Below are positions 12,376 through 25,110 of a stretch of 64,000 nucleotides of DNA, piece after piece. Numbering within the stretch: the first letter of the stretch is position 1; each line of letters begins with the position of its first letter. The DNA comes from Glandiceps talaboti. Lineage: Eukaryota > Hemichordata > Enteropneusta > Spengelidae. Position numbers and translations under genes: made by a program. The stretch is from assembly GCF_964340395.1 (NCBI RefSeq), contig NC_135564.1, positions 13,923,012 through 13,987,011 of the forward strand, read 5' to 3'. The notes beneath the pieces are model-generated. The model searched no databases. It worked only from the letters and a program-made list of their open reading frames with translations, and had not been told where the DNA came from.

Positions 12376-12530
12376 GGGGCATATGGCAGATTTTTGGGTT
12401 TCGTGTGAAATTCATGTTAATTTTTGCCAACATATCTCATTGTGTTCCCCATCATCTGAGCAATTAAAAAATATATGTTGGCAATTTTTATTTCAATAAT
12501 AAGGGTAATTTTATTTGCATATCATTTGCA
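12376..12530. repeat. Dispersed repeat, inverted second copy near 16880-17010
   Basis: The stretch with GGGTTTCGTGTGAAAT and TGTTAATTTTTGCCAACAT matches, in reverse complement, the DNA at about 16880-17010. It contains its own short palindrome (GCCAACATAT...ATATGTTGGC). Probably an old MITE family; ends not defined. Confidence 0.45.
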
Positions 12531-12664
12531 TATTATGTATGATGCTTCCAGTTTATTTGATTTCCTGTATTGTTTGATGTTGGTGATTGCTATTCTTTCA
12601 AAAATGTACGCCAACCATGAATTATTTCAGTTACTATGATATGAATACTCTGGTTGGTTTTTAT

Positions 12665-13310
12665 CTTTTAAAGCACTAGTAAGTCCACACCTTGACTATG
12701 CTTCCCCAGTGTCTTCCCCACATATATACGAGTAGGGATATTGCATTTTTGGAAAAAGTGCAGCGTCGGTTCACCAGGATGATTCCGCAGCTTGGTGGCT
12801 TGAATTATGAGGACAGTTACGCATATTGAAACTGACAACTTTAGAAACTAGATGAATTAGAGCTGATTTGCTTGAAGTGTATAAACTTTTCCATTTACAT
12901 ATTCTCCTTGATCCAGTTGTATTTTTCAAAGTATCTACTTCGACAACAGGGGGATATAGATTGAAATGATTTAAAGACAGATCCGGATTGGATATACCAA
13001 AATATTTTTTCAGTCGACATGTTGTAAACATTTGGAACAGTTTACCAGAAAGGGTTATTGTTATTACTACACCAATTAAATCATCGTAATTACTTAGTAA
13101 TTCTTTTAATCCAGATTGGATATACGTAAATATTTTTCCAGTCAATATGTCATAGACATTTGGAACAGTTTATCAGAAAGGGTTATTGTGACTACATCAA
13201 TTAATCATTTTATAGTGTGTATTGATAACACCTCAGAACAGTAAGGGATCTATAAAAGCATCAATGGCTTCCTTCCCCATGTACATTCATGGGTACATGC
13301 ATCGTAAAAA
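12665..13310 (+). mobile_element. Decayed LINE fragment, C-terminal part of reverse transcriptase ORF and 3' UTR
   Basis: Conceptual translation shows the post-polymerase domain shared by CR1/L2/Rex-type non-LTR elements: ALVSPHLDYASPV, then DIAFLEKVQRRFTRMIP, LTTLETR.IRADLLEVYKL, and finally NIWNSLPERV. Several stops and frame changes interrupt it. The NIWNSLPERV block is duplicated in tandem with a period near 130 bp (second copy at about 13115-13200). It ends in an A-rich 3' region near 13310. It is a dead copy lacking the polymerase core. Confidence 0.8.
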
Positions 13311-13783
13311 AAATAAAGGCATTCATTTATTGCATAGAACGACCCTTGCCAAATGATATGTCCTTTTGACCAATTTCGGCGTATTGGTGTGACTTGTTAT
13401 CAAGTGTACACACACACATTAAAAATATTCCTTTTCAGATATGGCATCTGGTTTTAATACGTATCTACACATGTAGTATTGAATCCTGTCCAGGTACATT
13501 CTACACAGGATATAGAGTCCAAGTTTAGGTCTACACAAAATTTGAAATTTTACCTCTCAATATTAGCATACAAGTTACATAAATTGGACCTCTTGCAAAT
13601 ATTAGATAGAAAAGAGACATCACTCAGTAAAACACCTTTAGAAACCTTCAGAATGTTTTACCCCCACTTTGGACCAATTGAGATACTTTCTAGAGCAATG
13701 GAAAAAGTCAATATGGCAGCTACTTTAGAACGTTTTTAGCACAACTGAACTGAGGCTCAGTAGTGCTATAGGGATCGCCCGGC

Positions 13784-14400
<617 letters not shown>

Positions 14401-14509
14401 GATGTTTCTGCATGTTATTCTTCAAAACATTTTGACAAAATTGGCCCTAGCAACCATGACCACGCCCTTAGCAACAACCAAATGGCAGTATATTTTGGTC
14501 AAATAACAT

Positions 14510-15400
14510 CAAATGAATAAACATTCAAAAAATGTATGCAAATACCGTAGCAACCATGACCACGCCCATAGCAACAGCCAAACGGTCGTGCATGACATTC
14601 ACAAGCCATTAACGGTCCAAGTGCAACAAACCCGCGGGCTTGCCTGACGAAAACGGGTGTCATAAAAGTTGTTTGCATCTCTAAAGCTGTTTGTAGTGTT
14701 ACTTATAATAGCCTAATAAATTGATAACAACTGATATAAGACGGAGATAAGGTTTGCCTCAATTGACCCACTCCTTAGAAATGATCTTACGCTGTGAACT
14801 ACACTGTTTACTTGTGTTATGTAAGAGCCCATCATCACATGTGTAAATATTGGTACTCTTTGATAACAAGTGGACTTGCTTCTTTAATGGCTTGTCCCAG
14901 TAATGTGTATTTCACAAAGATAACAACAGGGATTAATAGACAATTGAATAAACGTTCAAAAAATGTATGAAAATTTGCCTAGCAACAAGACCACGCCCAT
15001 AGCAACAGCCAAATAATCATGTATATTGCAAAGATAACAACAGGAATAGAAAGACAAATGAATAAACATTCAAAAAATGTATGCAAATGTGCCTAGCAAC
15101 AAGACCACGCCCATAGCAACAGCCAAATAATCACATATATTGCAAAGATAACAGGAATAGAAGACAAATGAATAAACATTCAAAAAATGTATGCAAGTGT
15201 GCCTAGCAACAAGACCACGCCCATAGCAACAGCCAAATGATCACATATATTGTGAAGATAACAATGGAGATTAATAGACAATTGAATAAACATTCAAAAA
15301 ATGTATGTAAATATGCCTAGCAACAAGACCACATCCATAGCAACAGCCAAATGATAGCATATATCGTAAAGATAGCAACATGGTTGGATAGGCAACTGGA
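14510..15400 (+). repeat. Tandem repeat, period about 113 bp
   Basis: Four well-kept units start near 14944, 15057, 15168 and 15283, each with GAATAAACATTCAAAAAATG, CCTAGCAACAAGACCACGCC and CATAGCAACAGCC. A separated, more diverged unit lies at 14513-14600. The region between (14600-14940) is unique. No gene in it. Confidence 0.85.
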
Positions 15401-17295
15401 TAGTCATTCACCAAATGAACACTTATTGTTCGCATGTTAGCATTTTTAAAAACTGTACAGTTGTGCTACAACGCTATTGGCGGTATTTTTGTTATTTGTT
15501 CTGTATGCAGTTCTTCCTCTACGTTCTGTAGAAATATCATATTAAAAAGTAAATGAATTGTTGTTAAAGGCATTTCATGAGTGCTTATTAATTTCTCACT
15601 TTGGAATGGTGTCAATTAGTCATCAAGTTGGCATGTGACTACTTATTCCAAGCAATGAAAGTTATTTGTGTATGAAACGTTTACGTTGAGGATTTGAATG
15701 TCAGATTTTCTTTGAGTACTAAAACACGTGGAATGATAGCTAACAATGCAATAAAATTTGATTTAAGATACTATTTTCTGGTGGGTTGGGGTTGGGTGGT
15801 ACATTAGAATCTGTCTCTGCTGTTACTTTCAACCTTTATTCATGACTGACCAAGAGGAAGTTCGTTGCGTAATCGAATGTAAGAGTGCCTTCACACTGAA
15901 TAACTAAACTAAATATGCATATATTCATATTGTTCCTTTAAATATTATAAAAGAAATTCTTCAGATACTGAATTTATCATCCTTATTTTATACTACATTG
16001 TCCTTGATCTTGTTTTATTTTAGAATTTCGATGAAATAACGTAAACAAATGTAACAGCGGAGAACACGTCTATTCATGTTGTTCCTTTGAATTGACATGT
16101 AACGCCACCCAAATAGCTATACTAGTAGAAACGTAGACAATGCATACGACATAATGGCGCGAGTAGTTTTGAATAAAAATAATTTGGTCTATTCACTTGA
16201 ATACATAACTTTGTATAGTAACCATTCAATTGATGCTATGCTATTGATCAGCAATATGTTTATATCAGATGTAAACTGAATGCCTTCAATAAAGGCAAAA
16301 CTTTAGATTGCTGTTCCTTCACGCCTTGTCGAAAGAAAAATTCTGCGCTACCAGACATGATATTGCGATTATCCATTAGTTACTACATCAATAAATAAAA
16401 CGTAGCTTTGGAACTCATTTTTCATATCCTCTTCTGTAAAAGTTGAGTTTGCTGTATTTTCAACCCACTGTAACTTTCACTAGAGTTTAGTTCACTATAC
16501 GAAATGTCAAATTTGACCATGTCTTTCCACCGGGTAAATCTTTAGCAGAGGATGTGTAAATGTGGTGAATATGAGACGAATTGACACTTTTGACTTAATT
16601 CACCTCCGGTGACCTCTCCCCTGGGGCTGTGAACAGTCAAAAGTATCACTTTGTCTCGTACTACCCCTTGACAGAGATGGTAGTTAGGTGGGTCACAGGT
16701 TGGGTAAAGGTGGGTAAATTTGACTAACCAAAAATGTTATCTTTACAAAATATACAGGCATTGTCGGCTGTTGCTAAGGCCATATCAATGGAAGTTGACT
16801 ATAATCACGGATTCATGGGTTTTCAATGCCTAACCAATGGTTAAGAATAGGGTCTTGGGGCCAAATTTTATTTTAGCCCCCTCAGACTAATTTTGAAGAT
16901 AAAAATTGCCAACATGTATTTTTTTATATGTGGTCCTATAATGAACGTAACCATATATGTTTCATAAAATTAACATGCATTTCACACGAAAACCCATTAA
17001 TAATGTACTAGTATATATACCATGAAGGTTCTTCAATTCCTACCCCCGCGTATACCACTTGCAACTGATACATCGGTCTGCATTCAGCGGCGGATTATAC
17101 TTTGTCGTATTCCTTAAAAAAACCTTCTGAAATATATTTTTATTTTAAATACTAATTGTGTGCATATACATAACCTAAAACATGCGATAAGCAGCGTGTA
17201 CAGCGCAAACTATACACATGATACAGACCTCGCTACTCACTGAGGATTCGAACACATAAATATAATCCAAATGATCGGTTTACAAGCAAACACTA
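15401..17295. other. Intergenic, no feature supported apart from a dispersed repeat
   Basis: About 1.9 kb of AT-rich DNA without a credible open frame, splice-signal pair or structured RNA that I can recognise. The stretch 16880-17010 is the inverted partner of the repeat at 12376-12530. Confidence 0.5.
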
Positions 17296-17298
17296 TAA

Positions 17299-19390
17299 GG
17301 AGTGGACCATTTGATATCCTGGAGGGGGGGGGGCTTGGAAGATTTCGGGAAAAAAATGCCAAATGGATTTGCTTGAAAAAAAATCCGGATATGAGTGGGT
17401 GATGGGGAAAAAAAGATGGCCCACTGCTGCTAGAAAAGAAATGTCTTAGCAGGGAAATGATGCACAGGTTCGGAGTATACTGTTCAACCTGCTCGTACCT
17501 CTCCAGCCAGGACACTTGTCAAATCATGACAAACAGTTTCAAACACATGCCAGGACCAGTCAGTTTCGTTAGCCTGTGGTACATATATATATTTGTTCTT
17601 GTCTCTTGTTTCTTTCATAAATGGTTTAAATATTACTTCATGTAAGGGTTCTAACATAACTATACATAAAATTATACATATAATACATGTATTACCTAGC
17701 TACCACTATGGGAAGCCGTTCATCAGGTCAAAAGTATTTTTTTATTTTAGCTATAGTATTTTATATTTTTCATACTTACAAACTAATTTTAACCGTTTAT
17801 GTACTTTTATTCCATGGTTACATTATTTTAATTGAAATAAGTTTTCATTTATTTGAGAATATTGTTTATTTTTCGTCAAACCAGAATTTTTTAAAGGATT
17901 ATATATAATTGAATGTCAAAATATATTTTTTGTTAAAGATATTTTATTTTATTTTTTTTTTTATTTAAAAAAAAAATTCAACTTTTTTTTTTCTCTCAAC
18001 TTTTTTTTTTGGGGGGGGCCGAGTCTGCTGACAGGTGCCGGCCACGAGCACGTCGTGCTCGTACCCGGCGCCTGTCACGAGTACGTCGTGCTCGTGACAG
18101 GCGTGTCCTTCGTCCTCCATTACGACGTGTTTCGGCGTCAAATACACGTTCTTATTACCTTCAAAATTGATCGCTCAAAAATTATATCAGATCTCAAAAC
18201 TGTTAATTAACGCGTGATCGTATCTGTTTTTTTTCCAACAACCGCGACTTTAGCCGCGTACGATCCATGTGCAACGGGTAAAGGTATTTCCAAACGGTCA
18301 GTCAGGTACTTCTAGTACGAGCGCACATGTTGACGTCGACCTGCTGTATTACATACGTAGACGTGTTGTTCTCAACTTTTCATGATACATGTGTACTCTG
18401 ACTTTTCTTAAATAGAAAAATAGAAACAAAAAACTGCAGATCTGGCGGGGGGGGAACCCCCTTGGACTCCATCACCCCAGAGGCCACTCATTCGTCAAAC
18501 CAACAATAAGATTCACCAAAATTGGTAAAAAAAACTTGAAAAGCTTCTAGGGGAGACCCTCCCCCATAAGAGGTAGACATGTTCCAGTCTCAAATCAAAG
18601 TTCTTTCCTCCACCTCTTACTGTCAAGATGCTATGGAACTTTATTTCAAACATGTTTCAACCTTAAATTGCTTTTTTCATGTTAGAGTTGTCTTGTAAAG
18701 CTTGCAAATTATTGTCTGAAAGTGTCTGTGAGTAGCCTAAACATTGCCTTTAGAAGTAAAAAAAATCCAGAGCTCCTAGGGGGAGACCCCCTAGAACCCC
18801 CCACCCCCACCCACACCCACACACTCACACAAGAGGTGGACATATCCCAGTCTCAAAGCTCTTCCCTCTACAGCTTACTGTCAGATGCTATGAAACTTTA
18901 TTCACGGGGGTCAGTGACTTTTTGTCGGCCTAATGGACAAAAACACTGACACCCCCCATCCCCCAAGCTGGAGAAACTGACCGGTATATCTGAATGTCTG
19001 AGCTCACCAATCAAGTTTCCGATTTGTATTTTCAGTGTGTCACCATGCCATGGCATAAAAACTGTCAACGATGTTTATTTAATTGAAAATCAAACATGTA
19101 TGAAATGTGTAGTTTTCTAAATATAATCTGTGTGTGATAGAACAGCATCTTTTTACTCTCTGTATTACCATGTGCGAAAACCAAACAGAAAATTGTGGCA
19201 ACAAATGCAAGTGTTCAACATTGACGTAAAAAAATCCGGATATCTCAAAGAAGCAAAGAAAAAAAAAGTTGCCAGCATAGGCGAAGGATAAAAAAAATAA
19301 TCCTCAGGCAAGCAGGTGGGAAAAAAGTAATGACTCTCCACCAATCTTCCAAGCCCTCCCCCCCCCCCAGGATATCGAATGGTCTACCCC
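17299..19390. mobile_element. PIF/Harbinger-like DNA transposon, non-autonomous, 2.1 kb
   Basis: Terminal inverted repeats GGAGTGGACCATTTGATATC and GGGGTAGACCATTCGATATC, each followed by CCTGG, a G run and CTTGGAAGATT, face each other across 2.1 kb. The flanking triplet TAA occurs at 17296-17298 and 19391-19393. A 3-bp TWA duplication and GG-starting TIRs are the mark of PIF/Harbinger. The interior has no transposase; it contains poly-T/poly-G tracts, GC-rich palindromes (18041-18101), and a degenerate direct duplication (about 18430-18660 against 18760-18910). A second terminus of the family with its own TAA lies at 25909. Confidence 0.7.
18041..18101. repeat. Two GC-rich palindromes in tandem
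   Basis: ACGAGCACG-T-CGTGCTCGT at 18044-18062 is a perfect 9-bp-arm palindrome. CCTGTCACGAG...CTCGTGACAGG at 18071-18101 has perfect 11-bp arms round a 9-base loop. The two share the CGTCGTGCTCGT core, so they look like a tandem duplication. They stand out by composition inside AT-rich DNA. Confidence 0.8.
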
Positions 19391-19399
19391 TAAGGCTCA

Positions 19400-20310
19400 T
19401 ATTTAGCTAAACTGCATGTAGTTTCAAGTTACTGTTTTCCACATGCCAAACAAGTCCTAATGCCTTGTGTAGCTTGGCTGTTTGGGAATGGTCATGTGAC
19501 TGAGAACAAGCTGCACATTGCTCATTGTTTTAAAATGCATATACATTGCCATACAAGCGCAAAATGTGCATATGGGCCAGATACGTATACGCGATTTCCA
19601 TGCAAAGATTGACCTGTATCACATACATTCTGAAACCAGTCACTGGCTTCAATATATTGTCCTATGAGAATTTCCATCGAGCAGAAAATAGTGTAGAATA
19701 TTTTATTTTCACTGGAATTACCGTTGAAAACGGTAATACATACATGATAAACATACTTTAGAATTGTACTGGTAATTTATGTTGCACTGTCTTACTTAGT
19801 TGCATGAAAAGTGAAGGAAAAAATAGTTTCAAGTTTCAGATAAATAGTGTCTTCCCAACATAGCTAATTTGATGTAAATATTCGACACTACGGTCAATTC
19901 CAGCAAGAAAAGTCGAATACAATAAAGTTTCATGCTTTACTAGACAGTTTTTTTACTACAGAATATATGGTTAAACAACCAGTAGAGGAACAACAATAAA
20001 ATACTGGTTATATGTGATACTTTAAAACATAGGGTAACATTTTCTTAAAAAAATAAAAGCACTTTCAAATATAAATTACAACAATAAAATTGTTATAATT
20101 TTGTGACACTAAGGAAAGTGACAGTGAGAGTAGTGAAAAAAGTAATGCACAAAGTGATACTGAGATTTCAGAGTTATTACTGGTTACTCGATCAGGGAGA
20201 GTGTGTACCACATGGAAATCACGATATCAATTATATACAGAGAATAGTGTACCAGTAAGATTGGTGATATTTGTGGAATGGCAGAAATATGTGTCGTTTA
20301 ATCAAATTCA
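19400..20310. other. Intergenic; weak coding-like remnant near 20105-20230
   Basis: Nothing firm. In one frame about 20105-20230 reads as an acidic Ser/Glu-rich stretch followed by VTRSGRVCTTWKSRYQLY, the kind of tail seen on proteins of several mobile-element families. There is no start, domain or conserved length, so no gene is called. Confidence 0.3.
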
Positions 20311-20314
20311 TTAA

Positions 20315-20671
20315 AGGGACAGTATCTGTAACTTGATGATCTTTTTTCAACACTTTCGTTCTGTGTGTCAGGTGCAGTTTCTTGTTCTACTCCTTAAAAC
20401 ATGTTGAAATACCCTGTATTTGGCTTGTCAGCATAGCCTGTGTATGTGTAAAATGCACTGTTATTGTTGATAATTTTAGTCCAGCCTAAAATTCACTTGA
20501 CAAAAATAACAATGCAGTTTGTACATATACAGGCTGTGTTTACAAGCGTTTGCCAAACACAGGAGTGTTTCAATGTGCGTTATGGAGTAGTACAAGAAAC
20601 TAAAAACTGTAGAAGATACACAGAACTAAACATAATGAAAAATATCATCAAAAGTTACAGCTACTGTCCCT
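20315..20671. mobile_element. MITE, 357 bp, TTAA target duplication
   Basis: The ends are inverted: AGGGACAGTATCTGTAACTT on the left and, reverse-complemented, AGGGACAGTAGCTGTAACTT on the right. TTAA occurs immediately outside at 20311-20314 and 20672-20675. TTAA duplication points to piggyBac or Kolobok mobilisation. It has no coding capacity. Confidence 0.8.
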
Positions 20672-20869
20672 TTAATTGCTCCACATAATTTCCATCCATC
20701 TATCAGTGAATTTTTCATTTTGAGATGGGGAAGGGTAAGATTTTAGTACTTGGGATTGGGGGGAGGGTCACATTTTAGAAAAAGGAGTAGGGGAGGAACA
20801 CATTTTACAGCTCAGACATACCCTAAATCCCCCTAGTAATTACTGAAGGCTCCCTTAGCAATGGATAAT

Positions 20870-21019
20870 CGCGTATGTACCGTCGCGTGGTAGATGTGGC
20901 AAGGGATCGACGAGGCCGAGCGAGGACGGCAAGTTTTTTTCTGTACAGCGGAACGAAAAAAACCACAAAAACAAGAAAAAACCTTCAAAGTCACAACAAA
21001 CGCTACAATTATTACAGCT
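20870..21019. mobile_element. Terminal fragment of the long-TIR family
   Basis: CAAACGCTACAATTATTACA followed by GCT at 21000-21019, with GGAACGAAAAAA upstream, matches the right end of the element at 21373-23220. No matching left end was found, so it is a solo end or truncated copy. Confidence 0.5.
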
Positions 21020-21372
21020 ACCCTAAACCCCCCCCCCATATGCAAAAATCAGACAATATATTTAGTCAAAGTAAACTGTGAACCCCCTCCCCCTTATCCC
21101 ATTTTTTTTTAAATATGGCCCTCCCCGAGAACCGATTTGTAAAAAGTGACACCCCATCCCCCCGCCCCCTTGTCATCACTGAACGCTCCCTAAAGCTAAA
21201 TGACTGTGGCGGCAACATGACAATAAAGATATAAAAAAATATTAAAAGCTTACACTTTACAAACTTGTTAAAAATATACACAACGACGTTGTGTATTAAA
21301 AACTTGTATCATGAGAGAAAATGAGACTCCTGTTTTATGTCATATACTCAGAAACCGATTTAGGGAATATTT

Positions 21373-23220
21373 AGCTGCAATAATTGTAGCGTTTGATGTG
21401 GTTTTGAGGGTTTTTTCGTTCCGAAGTTTAACCCGAATCAAACGCTACAATTCTTCTAATGCAAATGCAAATAGACGAGACCTCATTGAAAACGTGAGCG
21501 AGGCGTCAGCGTACTACCCTTTTCAAACTGCTGCATGCCTTGCTACAATCGCCGATTTTGACGGAATTGGGGTACCTCTGAACACTTCTTTGGTCTTGAA
21601 GGCTCCGTAATTAATGTTGGCGTTAGGAAATATCCGATATTTTGCCAGGTAAGGCTAGACTGTCGACAGTCGCTCGCGCCTTTTTCCCTACGTTTTATCT
21701 AAACTCCGGTCCGGCGCAACACTAGTAATAGTATAATCGCAAACTGAGTGATATCGAGGGCCGTATTGCGAAGGCCCAAGCGACTGTTGTCCCTTGCCGC
21801 GCACTCGTGCGATAACAATAGGAACATTCAGTTTGTAGACTATTGACATTTAGGTCATAGTTCACAAAGCTTGTCAATCAAAATGAACATGGCGTAGTCA
21901 CCAAGCGAGTCAACACATCGAGACGCATTGGAAAAACTTTGATACTCGCACTTGAAAGACTTTCAGAGAAGAATTATAGATACCTATGTCTCTGGGAAAG
22001 ATGTTTTCGTTAGTGTACTGACAGGAAGTGACAAGTCCATAGCCTATGAAGCCCGGGCTATGAAGTCGCAGGCCTGTGGGTTATACTTCCAAGTTCCATG
22101 CTCCGATCGTTCTCGCGATACAGCTAACAACATCTAGTCTGCAATTGTCCCAGTAGTATCCTCATTGATACAATGATAGCTCTAATATAATCCCGTATAT
22201 AAACGGCGAAGGCCCTTTTATTTGTGGTAATTTTGCTAAACAATAGGGAAGTGGTAACAACCTCGCGGCCGACCCAAAGGTTCACCCCCCCCCCCCACAT
22301 CAACAACAAAAATCACATAAAAAGAAAACATCAAGGAAAAGACACAACAAACTGTCATATCATATAGCATCGTGATAAAGATTACGTAAATTGACTCCTC
22401 AATCGGTATCTGAAATAATGGGGTACAATAGCGTTAGGTATATATAGACTCAGTACTCTGTGGAGGCACTAGTTGAAGACGTGTCGGATCGGAGCACGAT
22501 CTCCGTGCCGTGGTAAATATGGAGGCACTTTTCTGTTTCAGGTAGAACGTCTACCATTTGCACATTATCTGCGCCTCACTATCAAACATTTTATACATGA
22601 ATATTATTACTATATAATATGCTAGCTGCAGTCGAGGGAAGGTAAAAAAGGTGTCCAAAACATCTGTTGCTTGACTGGAGTGTCGGTCGGAATTGGTACA
22701 ATAAGTCGACTTCCGTAGCATTCTCTCGCTCCAGTACCACTGTAACAGCTAGCTGCATGCTAAACAAGGCAATAGACTAGTGAGCATGACAATGTATCGG
22801 GCGTCGAGTTTGTCAACGACGTCATTTACGAATGTTATAAAAACGCGCGGTTTCAAGCTTTAACAAAGAAAGATAGGAAAGGAAAAAGTACTTGATTATG
22901 ACCATCAAAATGCATTTACGAGGTCAAATTTGCGCTGCAGTTTACGTGTGTCGCACGTTGAGTAACCTTACATTGAACTGTATGCAAATTATACGATAGA
23001 GTACCGCCCCATTAAATGACGTCACATCATGAATAAGTAATAGCAAGGGAGATGCGGCAAGGGACAACAGTCGATTCAGATCTGAATCACTTCCGTCTAT
23101 TTCCATTTGCGTTAGAGGAATTGTAGCGTTTGATTCGGGTTAAACGTCGGAACGAAAAAAGGCACAAAAACAGACGAAAAAGCCCTCAAAATCACATCAA
23201 ACGCTACAATTATTGCAGCT
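21373..23220. mobile_element. Long-TIR DNA transposon (Mutator-like), 1.85 kb, carrying a RecQ-like fragment
   Basis: Both ends start AGCTGCAATAATTGTAGCG and stay complementary for about 110-130 bp, apart from a ~20-bp indel. The identical 11-mer AGGGAATATTT flanks the element at 21362-21372 and 23221-23231. Long TIRs with a 9-11 bp target duplication suit Mutator-like elements. Each TIR itself contains an inverted 16-mer (AATTGTAGCGTTTGAT and its complement) and can fold alone. The interior includes a helicase-like pseudogene at 21946-22137 and a second inverted motif (GCGACTGTTGTCCCTTGCCGC near 21777, complement near 23053). No transposase seen. Confidence 0.65.
21946..22137 (+). pseudogene. 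RecQ-like helicase N-terminal fragment, broken
   Basis: The frame reads YSHLKDFQRRIIDTYVSGKD and continues VFVSVLTGSDKSIAYE. RecQ-family helicases have here an (L)K.FQ..AI..Y..GKDVFVSLPTGSGKS block, that is motif 0 (Q motif) and Walker A. In this copy Walker A reads LTGSDKS instead of PTGSGKS, the following sequence drifts away from the family, and a stop ends the frame after 61 codons; an in-frame stop also precedes it. It lies inside the long-TIR element, so it is either captured host sequence or the ruin of an element-borne helicase. Confidence 0.55.
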
Positions 23221-23239
23221 AGGGAATATTTACCCCTCT

Positions 23240-24750
23240 ACGTCTACATGCCTTTCATGTCAGTCAGAAATATCAAAATGATATGTGACGGTATAATACA
23301 AATTTCGCCGTCCCAGTTCGAATTTGCATTCATTATAATATTTATATCTATATCTGGGTAGTTTACTTGGCAGATGACACTGGCCCTGTTTGTAGACGAT
23401 TTTTCTTAAAACGTTCTCTGTTCCAATAACGGAACATATCTCCGTTTATCCCAGGAGAAGGGTTACATAAATACACTAAATACCGAATAAAGGAAGTCTT
23501 GTGAGCCTAAAGCACAAAACAGTCTTAGAAATACACAGGGGCGTGTAATATTTCATAGATTGTTTTCATATTGCTTAGAATGCCGTTTTCTTAGGAAAAT
23601 ATCGTACGAATCTTGCTGCTACAAATGTAAGCTTATCAATCTCTATACTACTAAGAAATAGTCTCTTCCTCTTACATGTAGGAATATATAATCAAAAGGT
23701 TGTTATATTTAGTCTGTAGACCTGGAAAACAACGATCTATGAAATATTACACGCCTCTGTGTAGAAATAAATACATGTAAATACCTTAAATAACTATATA
23801 TTTGGTATTTCGCAATACATGGTATTCAGCCAAAAATACCTCACCATATTTAACAAATGCAACCCGAGCTCGAGTCTCCAGACGAGGGCAAAACCATGTC
23901 GGATTAAAACGTAGACTCACACAGTTTGTGGCAATAGATATTACGAAGGCTAGGTCGAGCTGTAGCTGTAGTACTGTTCTCGGGGAAAATGCTAAGTGAA
24001 TAAAGTTGGGGGCTGTTCAATACTGAACTCATAGCCTACTAAATGTATATGGCGCTTAGGGCAGTATATTCCACATAATCTCTCATACTTACATGTACGA
24101 TAGCGAGAGACTGAATTATTACCGTGATTGCTACTGATTGGAAGGATACATCCTCAAAAATGAAAACTTTTTTGAAAATAAGACAATATAGGAGGCCATT
24201 TAGAGGCATAAAATATCAAACAAAAAACATAATTTAAAGTCTTACAAAGCTTGAATGTGGTTTTAAAATACCAGAATTGAGAGACAATTATGACATGCAG
24301 TACATTTTATCTGGCTATGAAGTGTATTTTGTTGTGGCAAAGCTGAAAGATATTTTGCAGATGTGGTAAATGACTTCTCCTGAACTTTAATTTGATTCCA
24401 AAAAATCATGAATAAAGAAAGAGTAAAACATTTGAAGACTTTCAGACTATCACTTAGTGCACATTGGATATGCAACAGGTAGTTTAATCTCAATTCATTT
24501 TTGTATGCATCATCAGAACCAAGTAAATCTCTGTATAAGATATTGTATAATTTGGAATTGACTCAAATGTATATTGTTACATGTATTATGCAGAAAATAT
24601 AAAGAAATTCCCTTAATTTTGAAACAAAGTGTGCAATTTACTGACATGCAAAGCCCGCATGAGGATATACTGCCCATCACCAAAAAAAATAAAAATTGAA
24701 ATGCCAAAAATATGGGTAGGTCGGGCCCGTTGAACAGCTTTTTTTTTTTT
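23240..24750. other. Intergenic, nothing recognised
   Basis: AT-rich DNA with short open frames only (65-76 codons), none with a motif or plausible splice context. It separates two copies of long-TIR-family sequence. Confidence 0.5.
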
Positions 24751-24754
24751 TCTG

Positions 24755-25110
24755 GCCTTACACAAACGCAAATAGACGGAACCGATTCAGACCTGAATCG
24801 CAAAGTTGGGCGGATTTTTCTGCTAAATTACGCCTTACCTGGCAAAATATCGGCCATTTCCTAACGCCAACATTAATTACGGAGCCTTCAAGACCCAAGA
24901 AGTGTTCAGAGGTACTCCAATTCCGTCAAAAAGCCTTACACAAACGCAAATAGACGGAACCGATTCAGACCTGAATCGCAAAGTTGGGCGGATTTTTCTG
25001 CTAAATTACGCCTTACCTGGCAAAATATCGGCCATTTCCTAACGCCAACATTAATTACGGAGCCTTCAAGACCCAAGAAGTGTTCAGAGGTACTCCAATT
25101 CCGTCAAAAT
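24755..25110. repeat. Perfect 178-bp tandem duplication
   Basis: 24755-24932 and 24933-25110 appear identical by eye. Each unit holds CGATTCAGACCTGAATCG, itself a palindrome, and a piece of the long-TIR family's internal sequence. Absolute identity means a very recent duplication or an assembly repeat. Confidence 0.9.

Noticed and set aside
13479-13739. 86-codon frame ending LSRAMEKVNMAATLERF
   Set aside because: No family resemblance, no introns or promoter signals, and located between a LINE fragment and a microsatellite.
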